Made by a program: the position numbers and the translations under genes | Part shown: positions 1 through 9,632 of the stretch, piece by piece | Numbering within the stretch: the first letter of the stretch is position 1 | How the letters are laid out: every line of letters starts with the position of its first letter | Origin: Lentimicrobiaceae bacterium | GTDB taxonomy: Bacteria > Bacteroidota > Bacteroidia > Bacteroidales > JAGONC01 | Length of the DNA: 64,000 nt | Assembly: GCA_017993235.1 (NCBI GenBank) | Contig: JAGONC010000015.1 | Span: forward strand, 1 to 64,000 | Direction of reading: 5' to 3' | Notes under the pieces: model-generated | Seen by the model: only the letters and a program-made list of their open reading frames with translations | What the model was told of the DNA's origin: nothing | Database searches by the model: none

Positions 1-451
1 TACCCAGCAGAATCTTTTTCCCATTTTTCAACTCCAGTTGCAGGCCCATATTCCCGCTGATGTTATAAGCCACCCCGGCCTTTTTGCCTCCCATCCGGTA
101 GCCCCATCCGCCATATTCCCCTATGGGACTGTATTTTCGGACATGGCACTCCTTGATATCCTCCCAGCGCAGGATATGGATCTTATTAATAAAGGGAGGG
201 AAACGGTAGTAGACTCCATCGCGCCGGATCTCCGTATCCAGCTTGGTCAGCAGCAGGAGGGCAACGGTCCCTGCCAGGATCAGGGGAATAAGGATCAGAA
301 TGAAAAGGGGTGCGTCATCTCCGGTGTCAGGTGCATTCAACGCAAACTGCATGACGAACAGAAGGATAATGACCGCAACCGTCAACAGAACAATTCCCCA
401 TACCCACGGTTGCCTGAAACGCTGCGATTCTTTAAAGTATAACTGGCTCAT
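1..451 (-). CDS. Partial membrane protein with PH-like C-terminal part
   Basis: A reading frame on the minus strand starts at the ATG ending at 451 and runs off the left edge, giving about 150 residues (MSQLYFKESQRF...). It has two hydrophobic helices at roughly residues 17-36 and 45-65, separated by a short polar loop. A soluble part follows, with alternating strands and a WEDIKECHVRKY-type segment like the membrane-anchored bacterial PH-like (bPH/DUF6141-type) small proteins of Bacteroidota. It is divergent from the M23 peptidase gene, with about 70 bases between the starts. No catalytic residues are evident. The family assignment is an inference from topology; only the membrane anchor is secure. 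Confidence 0.65.
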   Translation of the reverse strand, partial: MSQLYFKESQRFRQPWVWGIVLLTVAVIILLFVMQFALNAPDTGDDAPLFILILIPLILAGTVALLLLTKLDTEIRRDGVYYRFPPFINKIHILRWEDIKECHVRKYSPIGEYGGWGYRMGGKKAGVAYNISGNMGLQLELKNGKKILLG

Positions 452-522
452 GGCATTGTTAATTTGCTCCCGAAATTAATACGAATGCGGGTTATTTCAA
501 ATTTTTTGTTCTATTTTCGCAG

Positions 523-2319
523 ATGCCGACATTTACAATGCTAAGGAATCACTTCATGATTAGATTTGCGGGCCGGGACTTCTCTGGAATTTTAGTGTTG
601 ACCGGATTGCTCATGTTTGCAGTTCTTTCTGAAAAAGTGACCTATTCCCAGGAGGCTGTGTATCCCAGGGATTATTTCCGGGCACCGGTTGATTTCAGGA
701 TGTTGCTTTCCGCTACTTTCGGGGAGTTTCGTGCTGACCATTTTCATTCGGGGATCGACATCCGGACCGGTGGGGTGGAAGGCAAGCCCATTTACGCCAT
801 TGCAGATGGCTATGTATCGCGGATCAAGATCACCTCTTCAGGTTATGGTAAGGCCATCTATGTATCCCATCCGAATGGATTTGTATCCGTTTACGGACAT
901 TTATCCAGTCTTGAAACCGCGATGAATCAGTATATTTTTGAAAAGCAATACGAACAACACGCTTACCAGATCGATGTATCACCTGACAGGAGCCGGTTCC
1001 CGGTAACCAGGGGGCAGGTGATCGCCTACTCGGGCAACTCCGGGTACTCTTTTGGACCCCATCTTCATTTTGAGATCAGAAGCGAGAAGACCCAGCAACC
1101 GGTTAATCCGTTGCTTTTTGGCCTGCCCGTCAAGGATATTGTCAGACCGGTACTTACTTCCCTGAAAGTTTATTCCATGGATACCTATAGCACGGTCAAC
1201 GGAAAGAACGACAACATGGTTATCGCGCTGGAACAGGCAGGGCAGGGGTACCGCCTTGCAGGACCGGATACGCTGAAACTGAAGGGAAATATCAGTTTCG
1301 GACTGTCGTCCTACGACCTGCTGAGTGATGTGGACCGCAAAAATGGCATCTATTCAGCTGAACTGTTCATGGATGGCGAAGAGGTATTCAACTATTCCAC
1401 CACAACGTTCTCATTTGATGAAACCCGGTATATCAATAGTCTGTACGATTACCGGGAGTATAAGACCACGGGCCAACGTTACCTGCGGACAGCCGTGGAT
1501 CCAAACAATAAATTCAAAGGGTATGAGGTGGTTAAGAATGATGGGATCATTTATTTTGATGATGATAAGATCCATGAGTTAATGTTTTTTGTCAAGGATG
1601 TGAATGGAAATGCTTCCCAGCTTCTGTTCTATGTTCAGGGCCAAAAGATGACCTCGATACAACCCTATCAGCCATTCCCGGAGAAATTCGACAGTTTTCA
1701 TTTCATGTATTATTTGCCCAATACCTATGAAACAAATGATTTCAAGGTAGAGATTCCTTCCGGTGCACTCTACACCAATCTGGTGCTGGAATACTCAGCC
1801 ACAGGTCCATTGAAAAATACCCTGGCAAAGGTGCACAGGGTCCATAACCGGTTTACGCCGCTGCATAAATCCATGATTCTTCGGATCCGGCCCCTTGAAA
1901 AAGCCAAAGGACTGGAGGATAAACTGTACATGGTTTCACTGAATGATGACGGAACCATGGATGCGATCCCCAGCTATTTTGAGGATGGTTTTGTGGTCGG
2001 CAGGTCAGCTCAGTTTGGAAATTTCAGCCTGCTGGCAGATACCGTCAAACCAACAGTAAAACTGGTCAACTTTTACGATAAAAAAAGCCTTGCAGGTATG
2101 AAAGAGCTTCGAATTGAAATCAAGGACAACCAGAGCGGAATAGAATCCTATACCCCAACGCTGAACGGAGAGTGGATCCTGATGGAATACGATGAGAAGA
2201 ACGACTTGCTGATTTATCGTTTTGACCGTTATTTACTGAAAGGGACCAATGTGCTCCGGATTGAAGTTTCCGACCGGAAAAACAATACCCGCGTGGTTGA
2301 AGCCAGGGTTACATATTGA
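523..2319 (+). CDS. Secreted M23 family metallopeptidase
   Basis: A 598-residue protein with an N-terminal hydrophobic signal segment (about residues 18-43, ending in a probable SQ|E cleavage site). The LytM/M23 peptidase domain spans roughly residues 60-195. Zinc ligands are visible: HxxxD in DHFHSGID (H75, D79) and HxH in GPHLHFEI near residue 180. A YGHL segment completes the active site. M23 enzymes cut peptide cross-links in peptidoglycan. The remaining 400 residues have no recognised catalytic motif and look like beta-sandwich domains, as in the long Bacteroidota M23 proteins. Internal ATGs at codons 6 and 12 would also keep the signal peptide, so the exact start is uncertain. It stands alone on the plus strand and is not tightly coupled to the next gene. 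Confidence 0.85.
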   Translation: MPTFTMLRNHFMIRFAGRDFSGILVLTGLLMFAVLSEKVTYSQEAVYPRDYFRAPVDFRMLLSATFGEFRADHFHSGIDIRTGGVEGKPIYAIADGYVSRIKITSSGYGKAIYVSHPNGFVSVYGHLSSLETAMNQYIFEKQYEQHAYQIDVSPDRSRFPVTRGQVIAYSGNSGYSFGPHLHFEIRSEKTQQPVNPLLFGLPVKDIVRPVLTSLKVYSMDTYSTVNGKNDNMVIALEQAGQGYRLAGPDTLKLKGNISFGLSSYDLLSDVDRKNGIYSAELFMDGEEVFNYSTTTFSFDETRYINSLYDYREYKTTGQRYLRTAVDPNNKFKGYEVVKNDGIIYFDDDKIHELMFFVKDVNGNASQLLFYVQGQKMTSIQPYQPFPEKFDSFHFMYYLPNTYETNDFKVEIPSGALYTNLVLEYSATGPLKNTLAKVHRVHNRFTPLHKSMILRIRPLEKAKGLEDKLYMVSLNDDGTMDAIPSYFEDGFVVGRSAQFGNFSLLADTVKPTVKLVNFYDKKSLAGMKELRIEIKDNQSGIESYTPTLNGEWILMEYDEKNDLLIYRFDRYLLKGTNVLRIEVSDRKNNTRVVEARVTY

Positions 2320-2500
2320 ATTTGGTGTATATGAATGAATATTATCAGCCGTGAAATCCCAGGATGAGCACAGGCGCTGGCGCATGCACATAGTGGAGCT
2401 GATCACGGATCAGGATATAAAGGAAAGAACCAGTTTCGTCGTTAGGATCCATTCGGTGGATGACCGTGCAGGCCTGTGAAAGTAAGGAAAGGGTAATGCC
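2320..2500. other. Intergenic stretch, no convincing gene
   Basis: This space lies between the M23 peptidase and the phosphoesterase. A GTG-initiated plus-strand frame at 2351-2479 encodes 42 residues that read like protein (SQDEHRRWRMHIVELI...), and a minus-strand frame also overlaps it. Neither has a recognisable family or start signal. An A/G-rich Shine-Dalgarno-like stretch (aaggaaaggg) lies just before the next start at 2501. It may be a gene remnant. Confidence 0.35.
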
Positions 2501-3361
2501 ATGATCTCCTGTTTTTTCGTTTCTGATCTGCATGGTCATCCCGACCGCTATGAAAAATTTTTCCGGCTCATCAGAGAGGGAAAGCCCATGGCTGTTTTCC
2601 TGGGCGGGGATCTACTACCCCACCGCCTGCGTCCGTTGCATTTCAGGGGTGGCGTTATCAATCATTTCAGCACGGAATTCCTGATGCCGCAGTTTGAGCG
2701 GCTCCGAATGGAGATGGGAGAGGATTTTCCCGCTGTCTTTCTCATCATGGGAAACGATGATCCCCGTTCTGAAGAGATCTATTTTGTCCGGGGGGAAGCT
2801 GACCTGCTCTGGAGGTATATCCATTTCAGAAAAGTTACATTCCTCAGTTATACGCTGTTCGGCTATTCTTATGTCCCTCCGACACCTTTTCATCTGAAGG
2901 ACTGGGAGCGTTATGACATATCGAGATTTGTGGATCCGGGAAGCATTCCCCCGACCGAAGGTTTTCGAACGGTGGAAGAGAAGGAGGATGTGGAGCACAG
3001 CACCATCCGGAAACATCTTGAGATCCTCACAAAGGGAGAAGATATTGAGCGGGCCGTGTTCCTTTTCCATTCACCCCCCTACGATACGGATCTTGACATG
3101 GCGGCCCTGGATGAGCAGATGGTGGAGCACGTCCCACTGGATGTGCATGTCGGAAGCATTGCCATCAGGGAGTTCATTGAAACCCGGCAACCCCTGCTGA
3201 CCATGCATGGTCACATCCATGAATCCTCGCGCCTGACCGGTTCCTGGAAGCAGCGGATCGGCCGTACGGTTGCGTTCAATGCTTCCTGGGACAGCCCGGA
3301 TCTGGCTGTGATAAAATTCGATCTGGAAAGACCCGGGGATGCCGTAAGAGTGTTAATTTAA
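2501..3361 (+). CDS. Calcineurin-like metallophosphoesterase
   Basis: A 286-residue cytoplasmic protein without a signal peptide. The metallophosphoesterase metal-binding blocks are in order: SDLHGHPD near residue 5, GGDLLPH near 33, GNDDPR near 83, then HSPPYDTD near 190 and GHIHES near 237. These are the D-H, D, N, H and H-x-H ligands of the dinuclear metal centre. The family hydrolyses phosphomonoesters or diesters; the substrate cannot be told from sequence. The start is supported by the purine-rich aaggaaaggg about ten bases upstream. It ends 17 bases before guaA, whose own promoter element lies just beyond this stop codon, so the two genes are probably transcribed separately. Confidence 0.88.
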   Translation: MISCFFVSDLHGHPDRYEKFFRLIREGKPMAVFLGGDLLPHRLRPLHFRGGVINHFSTEFLMPQFERLRMEMGEDFPAVFLIMGNDDPRSEEIYFVRGEADLLWRYIHFRKVTFLSYTLFGYSYVPPTPFHLKDWERYDISRFVDPGSIPPTEGFRTVEEKEDVEHSTIRKHLEILTKGEDIERAVFLFHSPPYDTDLDMAALDEQMVEHVPLDVHVGSIAIREFIETRQPLLTMHGHIHESSRLTGSWKQRIGRTVAFNASWDSPDLAVIKFDLERPGDAVRVLI

Positions 3362-3365
3362 ATTT

Positions 3366-3373
3366 TATCTTTG
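3366..3373 (+). promoter_or_regulatory. Bacteroidota -7 box of guaA
   Basis: TATCTTTG fits the Bacteroidota -7 consensus TANNTTTG. It lies only five bases before the first guaA ATG (3379), so the transcript would start at or next to that ATG. No good TTTG -33 box is seen 19 bases upstream. The position argues for a leaderless message or use of the second ATG at 3388. Confidence 0.5.
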
Positions 3374-3378
3374 CTACC

Positions 3379-4908
3379 ATGCAAGCAATGATCCTGATCC
3401 TGGATTTCGGTTCGCAGTATACCCAGCTGATCGCCCGACGGGTCAGGGAACTCAATGTGTACTGTGAGATACATCCCTACCATACTACCCCTGTCACTTA
3501 CTCGGCAATAAAAGGCGTAATTCTTTCCGGAAGTCCGTATTCGGTCAGGGATGAAAAAGCACCGGCGCCGGATCTGTCCCCTTTCCGTAAGAAGGTCCCG
3601 ATTCTTGGAGTCTGCTACGGGGCTCAGTACCTGGCTTACCGGGAAGGTGGAAATGTGATGCCTTCCTCCACCCGGGAATATGGCAGGGCGAACCTTTCGT
3701 TTATCGATTCCGCCAATCCCCTGATGAGCGGTATGCATGAAGGTAGCCAGGTGTGGATGTCGCATGGGGATACCATCTTAACCCTTCCGGGCACCTTCAG
3801 ATCCATTGCCAGCACGCCGGATGTCCAAATTGCAGGTTATCATACCGAGGGGGAGGCGACCTATGGTATTCAGTTTCATCCGGAGGTCTACCACACGACG
3901 GAAGGGATGACCCTGCTGCGGAATTTTATCGTGAACATCTGTGGCTGCCAGCAATCCTGGACACCTGATTCCTTTGTCGAATCAACGGTTCTCGAGCTGC
4001 GGAAGCAACTGGGAAAGGATAAGGTGGTCCTGGGCCTTTCAGGAGGAGTCGACTCAACTGTCGCCGGCCTTCTGCTGCATAAAGCCATTGGTAAGCATCT
4101 GCATTGCATTTTTGTTGATAATGGGCTACTCCGCAAGAAGGAATTCTCTACCGTATTGCATTCCTACCGCCATTATGGACTCAATGTAATGGGTGTCGAT
4201 GCCGGCGATCGTTTTCTTCAGGCACTGAAAGGAGTGACTGATCCGGAAGAAAAACGTAAGATCATTGGTAAAACCTTTATTGAGATTTTCGATGAAGTAG
4301 CTCACAAAATATTGAATGTTAAATGGTTGGCACAGGGTACCATTTACCCGGATGTGATTGAATCCCGATCGGTGAAAGGACCTTCAGCCACGATCAAGTC
4401 ACACCACAATGTCGGGGGGCTGCCCGACGTTATGAAACTGAAACTGGTGGAACCCCTTAAAAGTCTGTTCAAAGACGAAGTCAGAAAGGTGGGCGCTATC
4501 CTGGGCGTGGATGAGGAACTGCTCGGCCGGCATCCGTTTCCGGGTCCCGGTCTGGGTATCCGGATCGTGGGAGAGATCACTCCCAGAAAAGTGAAAATAC
4601 TTCAGGAGGTAGACGCGTTATATGTGGACGGTTTAAAAGAAAGGGGACTGTACGGCTCGGTGTGGCAGGCTGCAGCGATCTTATTGCCGGTCAGCTCCGT
4701 CGGTGTAATGGGTGATGAACGTACTTATGAAAACGTTGTCGTTTTACGGGCAGTGACATCTACAGACGGAATGACCGCCGACTGGTCGCAGCTCCCATAT
4801 GATTTCCTGGCTTCGATCTCCAATAAGATCATCAATAAAGTGAAAGGAGTCAACAGGGTTGTTTACGATATCAGCTCCAAACCACCTGCCACCATTGAAT
4901 GGGAATAA
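3379..4908 (+). CDS. guaA: GMP synthase (glutamine-hydrolysing)
   Basis: A 509-residue enzyme that converts XMP, ATP and glutamine to GMP in de novo purine synthesis. The N-terminal class I glutamine amidotransferase domain (about residues 1-190) shows [18 protein letters not shown], the nucleophile in GVCYGAQ and the His-Glu pair in FHPEVYH. The ATP-pyrophosphatase domain follows, with the PP-loop [10 protein letters not shown]. The C-terminal dimerisation domain contains the family signature [12 protein letters not shown] and ends with the typical KPPATIEWE. Length is normal for the family. The second ATG, three codons in at 3388, gives the more usual N-terminus [10 protein letters not shown] and is also better placed relative to the promoter box at 3366-3373. 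Confidence 0.97.
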   Translation: MQAMILILDFGSQYTQLIARRVRELNVYCEIHPYHTTPVTYSAIKGVILSGSPYSVRDEKAPAPDLSPFRKKVPILGVCYGAQYLAYREGGNVMPSSTREYGRANLSFIDSANPLMSGMHEGSQVWMSHGDTILTLPGTFRSIASTPDVQIAGYHTEGEATYGIQFHPEVYHTTEGMTLLRNFIVNICGCQQSWTPDSFVESTVLELRKQLGKDKVVLGLSGGVDSTVAGLLLHKAIGKHLHCIFVDNGLLRKKEFSTVLHSYRHYGLNVMGVDAGDRFLQALKGVTDPEEKRKIIGKTFIEIFDEVAHKILNVKWLAQGTIYPDVIESRSVKGPSATIKSHHNVGGLPDVMKLKLVEPLKSLFKDEVRKVGAILGVDEELLGRHPFPGPGLGIRIVGEITPRKVKILQEVDALYVDGLKERGLYGSVWQAAAILLPVSSVGVMGDERTYENVVVLRAVTSTDGMTADWSQLPYDFLASISNKIINKVKGVNRVVYDISSKPPATIEWE

Positions 4909-4923
4909 GAAGACATCTTTAGC

Positions 4924-6507
4924 ATGAAAACAAAGCTCCTGATCATTATCCTTCTACTGGAATTTCTGGTGATTGCCGCACTTGCCCAGGACAAGGGTCT
5001 TTCCACCACCACTCCTGGCTCCGGAACCGGGAGTCAGAAAGTTGTGCAGGTACAGGGTGATCTGATTGAAAAGGATACGCTGGTTTATTATCGCAACCAT
5101 GTGGTGAAGAAGAAAGAAACCCTGTACGGACTGTCGAAGCAGTTTAATGTCAGTATTGATGAGCTTTTCCTGCTCAATCCCCAACTGAGGAACGGGCTTA
5201 AGAACGGACAAACCATCAAAATTCCGGTCAAGGATCCTAAGCAGTTTGCCAACGCCTGGTCGGGAACGCTGATGATCAAATCCAAAGCAAAAAAAGAACC
5301 CGCGAAGGTTGAAGAGGAGATCCCTGAAGAAATACCCATTACTGACCGCAGGTGCGAGAGGTATGTTTACAATGGCGAGTATTTTCATGTAGCCCTTATG
5401 TTGCCCCTGTATCTTGAGGAAACCAGTATCATTGAAGTGGATGATACCCTTGCTTCAACCAGGCAGCCTTCATATAAAGCTTTCCGGTTCATCCAGTTCT
5501 ACGAGGGGGCCAGGATCGCACTGGATTCTTTGGTAAAATCGGGCATGAACGTGAAGCTGTATGTCTATGATGTCGCCGAGGATATCGAATCCGTAAAGCG
5601 TATCATCGCCAGTCAGGACTTTTCCAAAATGAACCTGATTATCGGGCCGGTCTTTAAAGGTCCTTTTGAAATTGTCGCAGATCTGGCCAGAAAGGAAAAG
5701 ATACCCATCATTAATCCTTTCTCCAGGCGAAATGATGTGATCCTGGATAATCCGTGGGTTTTTAAAGTGCAGCCTTCTTTTTTTGGCCAGCTGAATAATA
5801 TGGTTGAATACCTGACCACAACCTATCCGGAAGCTAACTATGTCATCATTCATCAGACGCAGACAATGGATCTGGATACCCTTGCTTTTTTAAAGGACAG
5901 ACTGCTGGCGAAAATATCAGGAGATCTGCCCTCATGGGCTGACAGGGAGGATAGCCTTTCAGCGATGCGCAGGGTGACCGACCTGTACTATTACCTTGAG
6001 GGTGTGGATGGCCTGACGAATAAACTTTCGTCCGAAAGTGAAAATATACTGATCTGTGTCTCTACACAGCGTGTATTTGTGGCTAATATCCTGTCGCACC
6101 TGCAGGGAGTGGCGAGTACGTATAGGATCCTGCTGACAGGGATGCCGGAGTGGCGGAATTATGAACTGGATCTGGATTATGCCATGAAGCTGAACCTGCA
6201 CCTGTTTACGTCCGATTTTGTGGATTTTTCGGACAAACAGGTCAAGCAATACATTATCCAGTTCAGGTACAGGTATGAAAATGAACCATCCGTTGATGGA
6301 CATGGTTATGAAGGTTTTGATATCGTATACTATTTTCTCGGAGCACTCCGGAAATTCGGAGCTGATTTCACCGTCTGTCTGCCTTTTATGTCCTTTGATG
6401 GATTACAGCTGGGATTTGATTTTCATCAGCAGGGGGATGGCGGATTTGAAAATGAATATGTCCATGTTTTCAAATTTGAGGATTACCGCCTGGTCAGGAT
6501 CCATTGA
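4924..6507 (+). CDS. LysM domain plus type 1 periplasmic-binding fold protein
   Basis: A 527-residue exported protein. The signal peptide is residues 1-22 (LLIIILLLEFLVIAALA|Q). A LysM peptidoglycan-binding domain follows at about residues 58-101 (YRNHVVKKKETLYGLSKQ ... NPQLRNGLKNGQTIKIPV). A charged linker leads to a domain from about residue 145 to the end with the fold of type 1 periplasmic binding proteins (RFIQFYEGARIALDSLV, NLIIGPVFKGPFEIVADLA, EGFDIVYYFLGAL). This architecture is widespread in Bacteroidota, where it is thought to bind the cell wall and some small ligand; the ligand is unknown. It begins 15 bases after guaA and ends six bases from the convergent lolA. Confidence 0.85.
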   Translation: MKTKLLIIILLLEFLVIAALAQDKGLSTTTPGSGTGSQKVVQVQGDLIEKDTLVYYRNHVVKKKETLYGLSKQFNVSIDELFLLNPQLRNGLKNGQTIKIPVKDPKQFANAWSGTLMIKSKAKKEPAKVEEEIPEEIPITDRRCERYVYNGEYFHVALMLPLYLEETSIIEVDDTLASTRQPSYKAFRFIQFYEGARIALDSLVKSGMNVKLYVYDVAEDIESVKRIIASQDFSKMNLIIGPVFKGPFEIVADLARKEKIPIINPFSRRNDVILDNPWVFKVQPSFFGQLNNMVEYLTTTYPEANYVIIHQTQTMDLDTLAFLKDRLLAKISGDLPSWADREDSLSAMRRVTDLYYYLEGVDGLTNKLSSESENILICVSTQRVFVANILSHLQGVASTYRILLTGMPEWRNYELDLDYAMKLNLHLFTSDFVDFSDKQVKQYIIQFRYRYENEPSVDGHGYEGFDIVYYFLGALRKFGADFTVCLPFMSFDGLQLGFDFHQQGDGGFENEYVHVFKFEDYRLVRIH

Positions 6508-6513
6508 CCGGTC

Positions 6514-7161
6514 TTATCGCATATCAATGATCTCCACATCCGGATAAGCCCGGGCATTAAAGGTGAATTTATCTTCACCGATCGGGATATCGGTTGCAAA
6601 GCGGGTGATGTTATAGGTGAACGCATTTCCGCTTTTATCGGAAATGACGAATTGAACGATTTCCAGTTTATTTTTTTCGATTTCCAGGATGATTTTTGAA
6701 ATGGATTTCTCTTTGGAAGGGATCAGTTCGATCTTCTGAAGGATTTTTCCTCCCTGGGTGTATTCCCCGATAAAAACTGCCTTTTCGCTATCGAAATAAG
6801 AGGTGAATATTTTTGCCGGTGTTATGGATTCATCATCTTCTTCCACTGAGTTGATCTGAACTTCCTGTGCATCTTCGATATAGGTCCATGAGGTCTGTCC
6901 GTCACAGATCACCAGCTGACCGGCAACGGACAGGCGATAGCTGTTACCTTTGATGTAAAGGATTCCATCGAAGGACTCATTTAGATCCTGGTCCGGATTT
7001 GTGATGGAATAGGTAAACTCGACCTGGGCAGTCTGGAATGATTTTGCTTTGATCTTCAGTGCTTCGAGGATCTCAGTGGCCTTGCTGTTCTGGGCTGCGG
7101 TCAGTATCGTGATGGCCAGCAAAGGAATGCAGACTAAAATGATACGGATGATATTTTTCAT
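6514..7161 (-). CDS. lolA: LolA-like outer-membrane lipoprotein carrier protein
   Basis: A 215-residue periplasmic protein with a signal peptide (MKNIIRIILVCIPLLAITIL...AAQ). The body has the LolA half-barrel pattern: AQVEFTYSITNPDQ, FDGILYIKGNSYRLSV, VICDGQTSWTYIEDAQEV and a C-terminal FTFNARAYPDVEIIDMR. LolA shuttles lipoproteins from the inner-membrane Lol transporter to the outer membrane. It is the last gene of the minus-strand series lepB-ftsK-lolA, starting three bases after the ftsK stop. The ftsK-lolA order is typical of Bacteroidota and supports the call. Confidence 0.88.
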   Translation of the reverse strand: MKNIIRIILVCIPLLAITILTAAQNSKATEILEALKIKAKSFQTAQVEFTYSITNPDQDLNESFDGILYIKGNSYRLSVAGQLVICDGQTSWTYIEDAQEVQINSVEEDDESITPAKIFTSYFDSEKAVFIGEYTQGGKILQKIELIPSKEKSISKIILEIEKNKLEIVQFVISDKSGNAFTYNITRFATDIPIGEDKFTFNARAYPDVEIIDMR

Positions 7162-7164
7162 TTT

Positions 7165-9606
7165 TCAGAGATTCTCGCGCAGGTCTCTCAATAATTGTTC
7201 CAAAGCCATTTCATTTTTCACCTTAACCTCTCTTGCTTTACTGCCTTCGAAAGGTCCGACAATACCGGCGGCTTCCAGCTGATCGATGATTCGTCCGGCA
7301 CGGTTGTATCCCAGTTTCAGTTTGCGCTGAAGCAGCGATGTGGATCCGTGCTGATGCTGGACCACCACACGGGCTGCATCTTCGAACAGTTCATCCCGCT
7401 GCGAGGGATCAAAATCCTTGTTAGCTTCGTCTTCCTCGTCCAGGTATTCGGGCAGGTAAAATGCATCGGGGTAGCCGCGCTGTGCGCCGATGAACTCGGT
7501 GATCCGGTCCACCTCCTCGATATCCACAAAGGCGCACTGCAGCCTGACCAGGTCATTTCCGGTGCTGAGCAGCATATCTCCCCGTCCGATGAGCTGATCG
7601 GCTCCGCTGGAGTCCAGGATCGTACGCGAGTCGATCTTGGAGATCACCCTGTAGGCAATTCTTGCCGGGAAATTGGCTTTGATGGTACCGGTGATGATGT
7701 TCACAGAAGGCCGCTGTGTTGCCAGGATCAGGTGGATTCCAATGGCCCTGGCGAGCTGCGCCAACCGGGTCAGGGGCGTTTCAATCTCTTTTCCGGCTGT
7801 CATGATCAAATCCGCAAATTCGTCAACCACGACCACGATGTAGGGGAGGTAGCGGTGTCCTTCGTTCGGATTCAGTTTCCGTTCAATGAACTTGCCGTTA
7901 TATTCCTGTATGTTCCTGACCTGGGCATCCTTAAGGAGATCATAACGGCTGTCCATCTCAATGTTGAGTGAGTTCAGGGTTCTTACTACCTGTCTGGTAT
8001 TGGTGATGATGGCTTCTTCCACATCCGGGAGTTTAGCAAGGAAGTGCCGCTCGATCTTTGAGAACAGGGTCAGTTCCACTTTTTTGGGATCGACCAGTAC
8101 GAACTTCACCTGTGCCGGGTGTTTTTTATACAGCAGGGAAGCCAGGATGGCGTTCAGGCCTACCGATTTTCCCTGTCCGGTGGCTCCTGCCATCAATATG
8201 TGTGGCATTTTTGTCAGGTCGGCAATGTAACTTTCATTGGAAATGGTTTTGCCTATACCGAACGGCAGGGCGTATTTACTGTTTTGAAACTTATCGGAGG
8301 AAAGTATGGATTTTATGGATACGATCTCAGGATTTTTATTGGGAACTTCGATACCGATGGTTCCCTTTCCGGGCAGGGGAGCGATGATCCGGATGCCCAG
8401 GGCTGACAGGCTCAGCGCGATATCGTCTTCCAGGTTCTTGATCTTGGAGATGCGAATGCCCGGAGAAGGGACGATCTCGTAGAGGGTGACGGCCGGGCCG
8501 ATCGTGGCAGTGATCTTGTCGATGCTGATCAGGTAGTTGTTCAGCGTCTCTACGATACGGTTCTTGTTTGCTTCCAGTTCTTCCTTATTGACACCTGCCT
8601 GGGATTCCTTGTAGTCATTCAAAAGATTGAGGGGTGGAAACTGGTAATGAGGCAGGTCAAGGGTTGGGTCGTACAGTGTGTCGATCGTATAATGAGGCAT
8701 ATCGCCATTATCGCCCTCTGTCTCCAGCTCCTTATCGGCTCCGGGAGAACGGATCTCAAATTCGACCGCAGCGGGCAGGTCATCCTTGGCTGTTTTAGGA
8801 AACGTTTCCTGATCTTTTTCACGCAGAGCATCCCATTCCTTCCGGATGGCTTCTCCATCTGAATTCTCCGTAATGCTTTCGTCGTTCTGTAATTCGTTGG
8901 ATGAGGACAGGACTTTTTCAGTGAGATCAGTTCGCTCCTCACGGGGTCGGCGCCGGAAGTACTTCATGATCTGGAGATTGATCGCCACGATCAGGAAAAT
9001 GAGCATAAATCCGACCAGCATCAGGATGATCCCGGGATTGCCCACCAGTCCCTTCAACCATTCAACGGACCAGTAACCGAAGGATCCTGCCAGTATGGTA
9101 TACAGTTCATTCTGCTGATCCATAAAAAATCCAAGTGCAATGGAGATCCAGAGGATACCGAACACCGAATAGATGATTGTCTTACCGACAGGCAGGACAG
9201 AGGTTTTTACGATCAGTCGCAGACTGGTGGCCAGCAGGATCAGGATGAACAGAAAAGAAGCCACGCCAAACCATTCTTTGATGAACTGATGAGCTAGTGC
9301 GGCACCCAGACGTCCTGTCCAGTTGCTGATATGAATCGAATTGTCGCTTAAAATCCGTTTAAACGAAATATCGCCTACCGCATCATCCTTAGCCCAGGAA
9401 AAAAAGTAGGAAACGAAAGCAAAAGCAAGAAAAAGTGCAAAGGCCAGCAGGATGATGCCTGTCGCCTGGTGCACCTTCTCGTTGCGAAAGAAACCCGGCC
9501 CTTTCTCTTTCCTTGGAGGCCTGACTTTCTTGCCATTCCCTGCAGATGAGGACTTTTTATCATTCCTGAGGGTGTTTTTTCTGCTGTTGTTTTCTTTTAA
9601 AGCCAA
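7165..9606 (-). CDS. ftsK: DNA translocase FtsK
   Basis: About 813 residues with a TTG start at 9606; a GTG at 9663 would give 832 but overlaps lepB by 31 bases, so I prefer the TTG. A basic N-terminus is followed by four membrane segments (about residues 55-230) and an acidic linker. The FtsK motor follows, with Walker A GATGQGKSVGLN, Walker B VVVVDEFADLIM and LATQRPSVNIITG. The C-terminal gamma winged-helix domain is RKLKLGYNRAGRIIDQLE; in the family it reads the KOPS polarity sequences. FtsK pumps chromosome dimers through the division septum. It lies between lepB and lolA on the same strand, probably in one transcript. Confidence 0.95.
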   Translation of the reverse strand: MALKENNSRKNTLRNDKKSSSAGNGKKVRPPRKEKGPGFFRNEKVHQATGIILLAFALFLAFAFVSYFFSWAKDDAVGDISFKRILSDNSIHISNWTGRLGAALAHQFIKEWFGVASFLFILILLATSLRLIVKTSVLPVGKTIIYSVFGILWISIALGFFMDQQNELYTILAGSFGYWSVEWLKGLVGNPGIILMLVGFMLIFLIVAINLQIMKYFRRRPREERTDLTEKVLSSSNELQNDESITENSDGEAIRKEWDALREKDQETFPKTAKDDLPAAVEFEIRSPGADKELETEGDNGDMPHYTIDTLYDPTLDLPHYQFPPLNLLNDYKESQAGVNKEELEANKNRIVETLNNYLISIDKITATIGPAVTLYEIVPSPGIRISKIKNLEDDIALSLSALGIRIIAPLPGKGTIGIEVPNKNPEIVSIKSILSSDKFQNSKYALPFGIGKTISNESYIADLTKMPHILMAGATGQGKSVGLNAILASLLYKKHPAQVKFVLVDPKKVELTLFSKIERHFLAKLPDVEEAIITNTRQVVRTLNSLNIEMDSRYDLLKDAQVRNIQEYNGKFIERKLNPNEGHRYLPYIVVVVDEFADLIMTAGKEIETPLTRLAQLARAIGIHLILATQRPSVNIITGTIKANFPARIAYRVISKIDSRTILDSSGADQLIGRGDMLLSTGNDLVRLQCAFVDIEEVDRITEFIGAQRGYPDAFYLPEYLDEEDEANKDFDPSQRDELFEDAARVVVQHQHGSTSLLQRKLKLGYNRAGRIIDQLEAAGIVGPFEGSKAREVKVKNEMALEQLLRDLRENL

Positions 9607-9632
9607 TGATTTAAGGTTTGAAAAAATGATCC

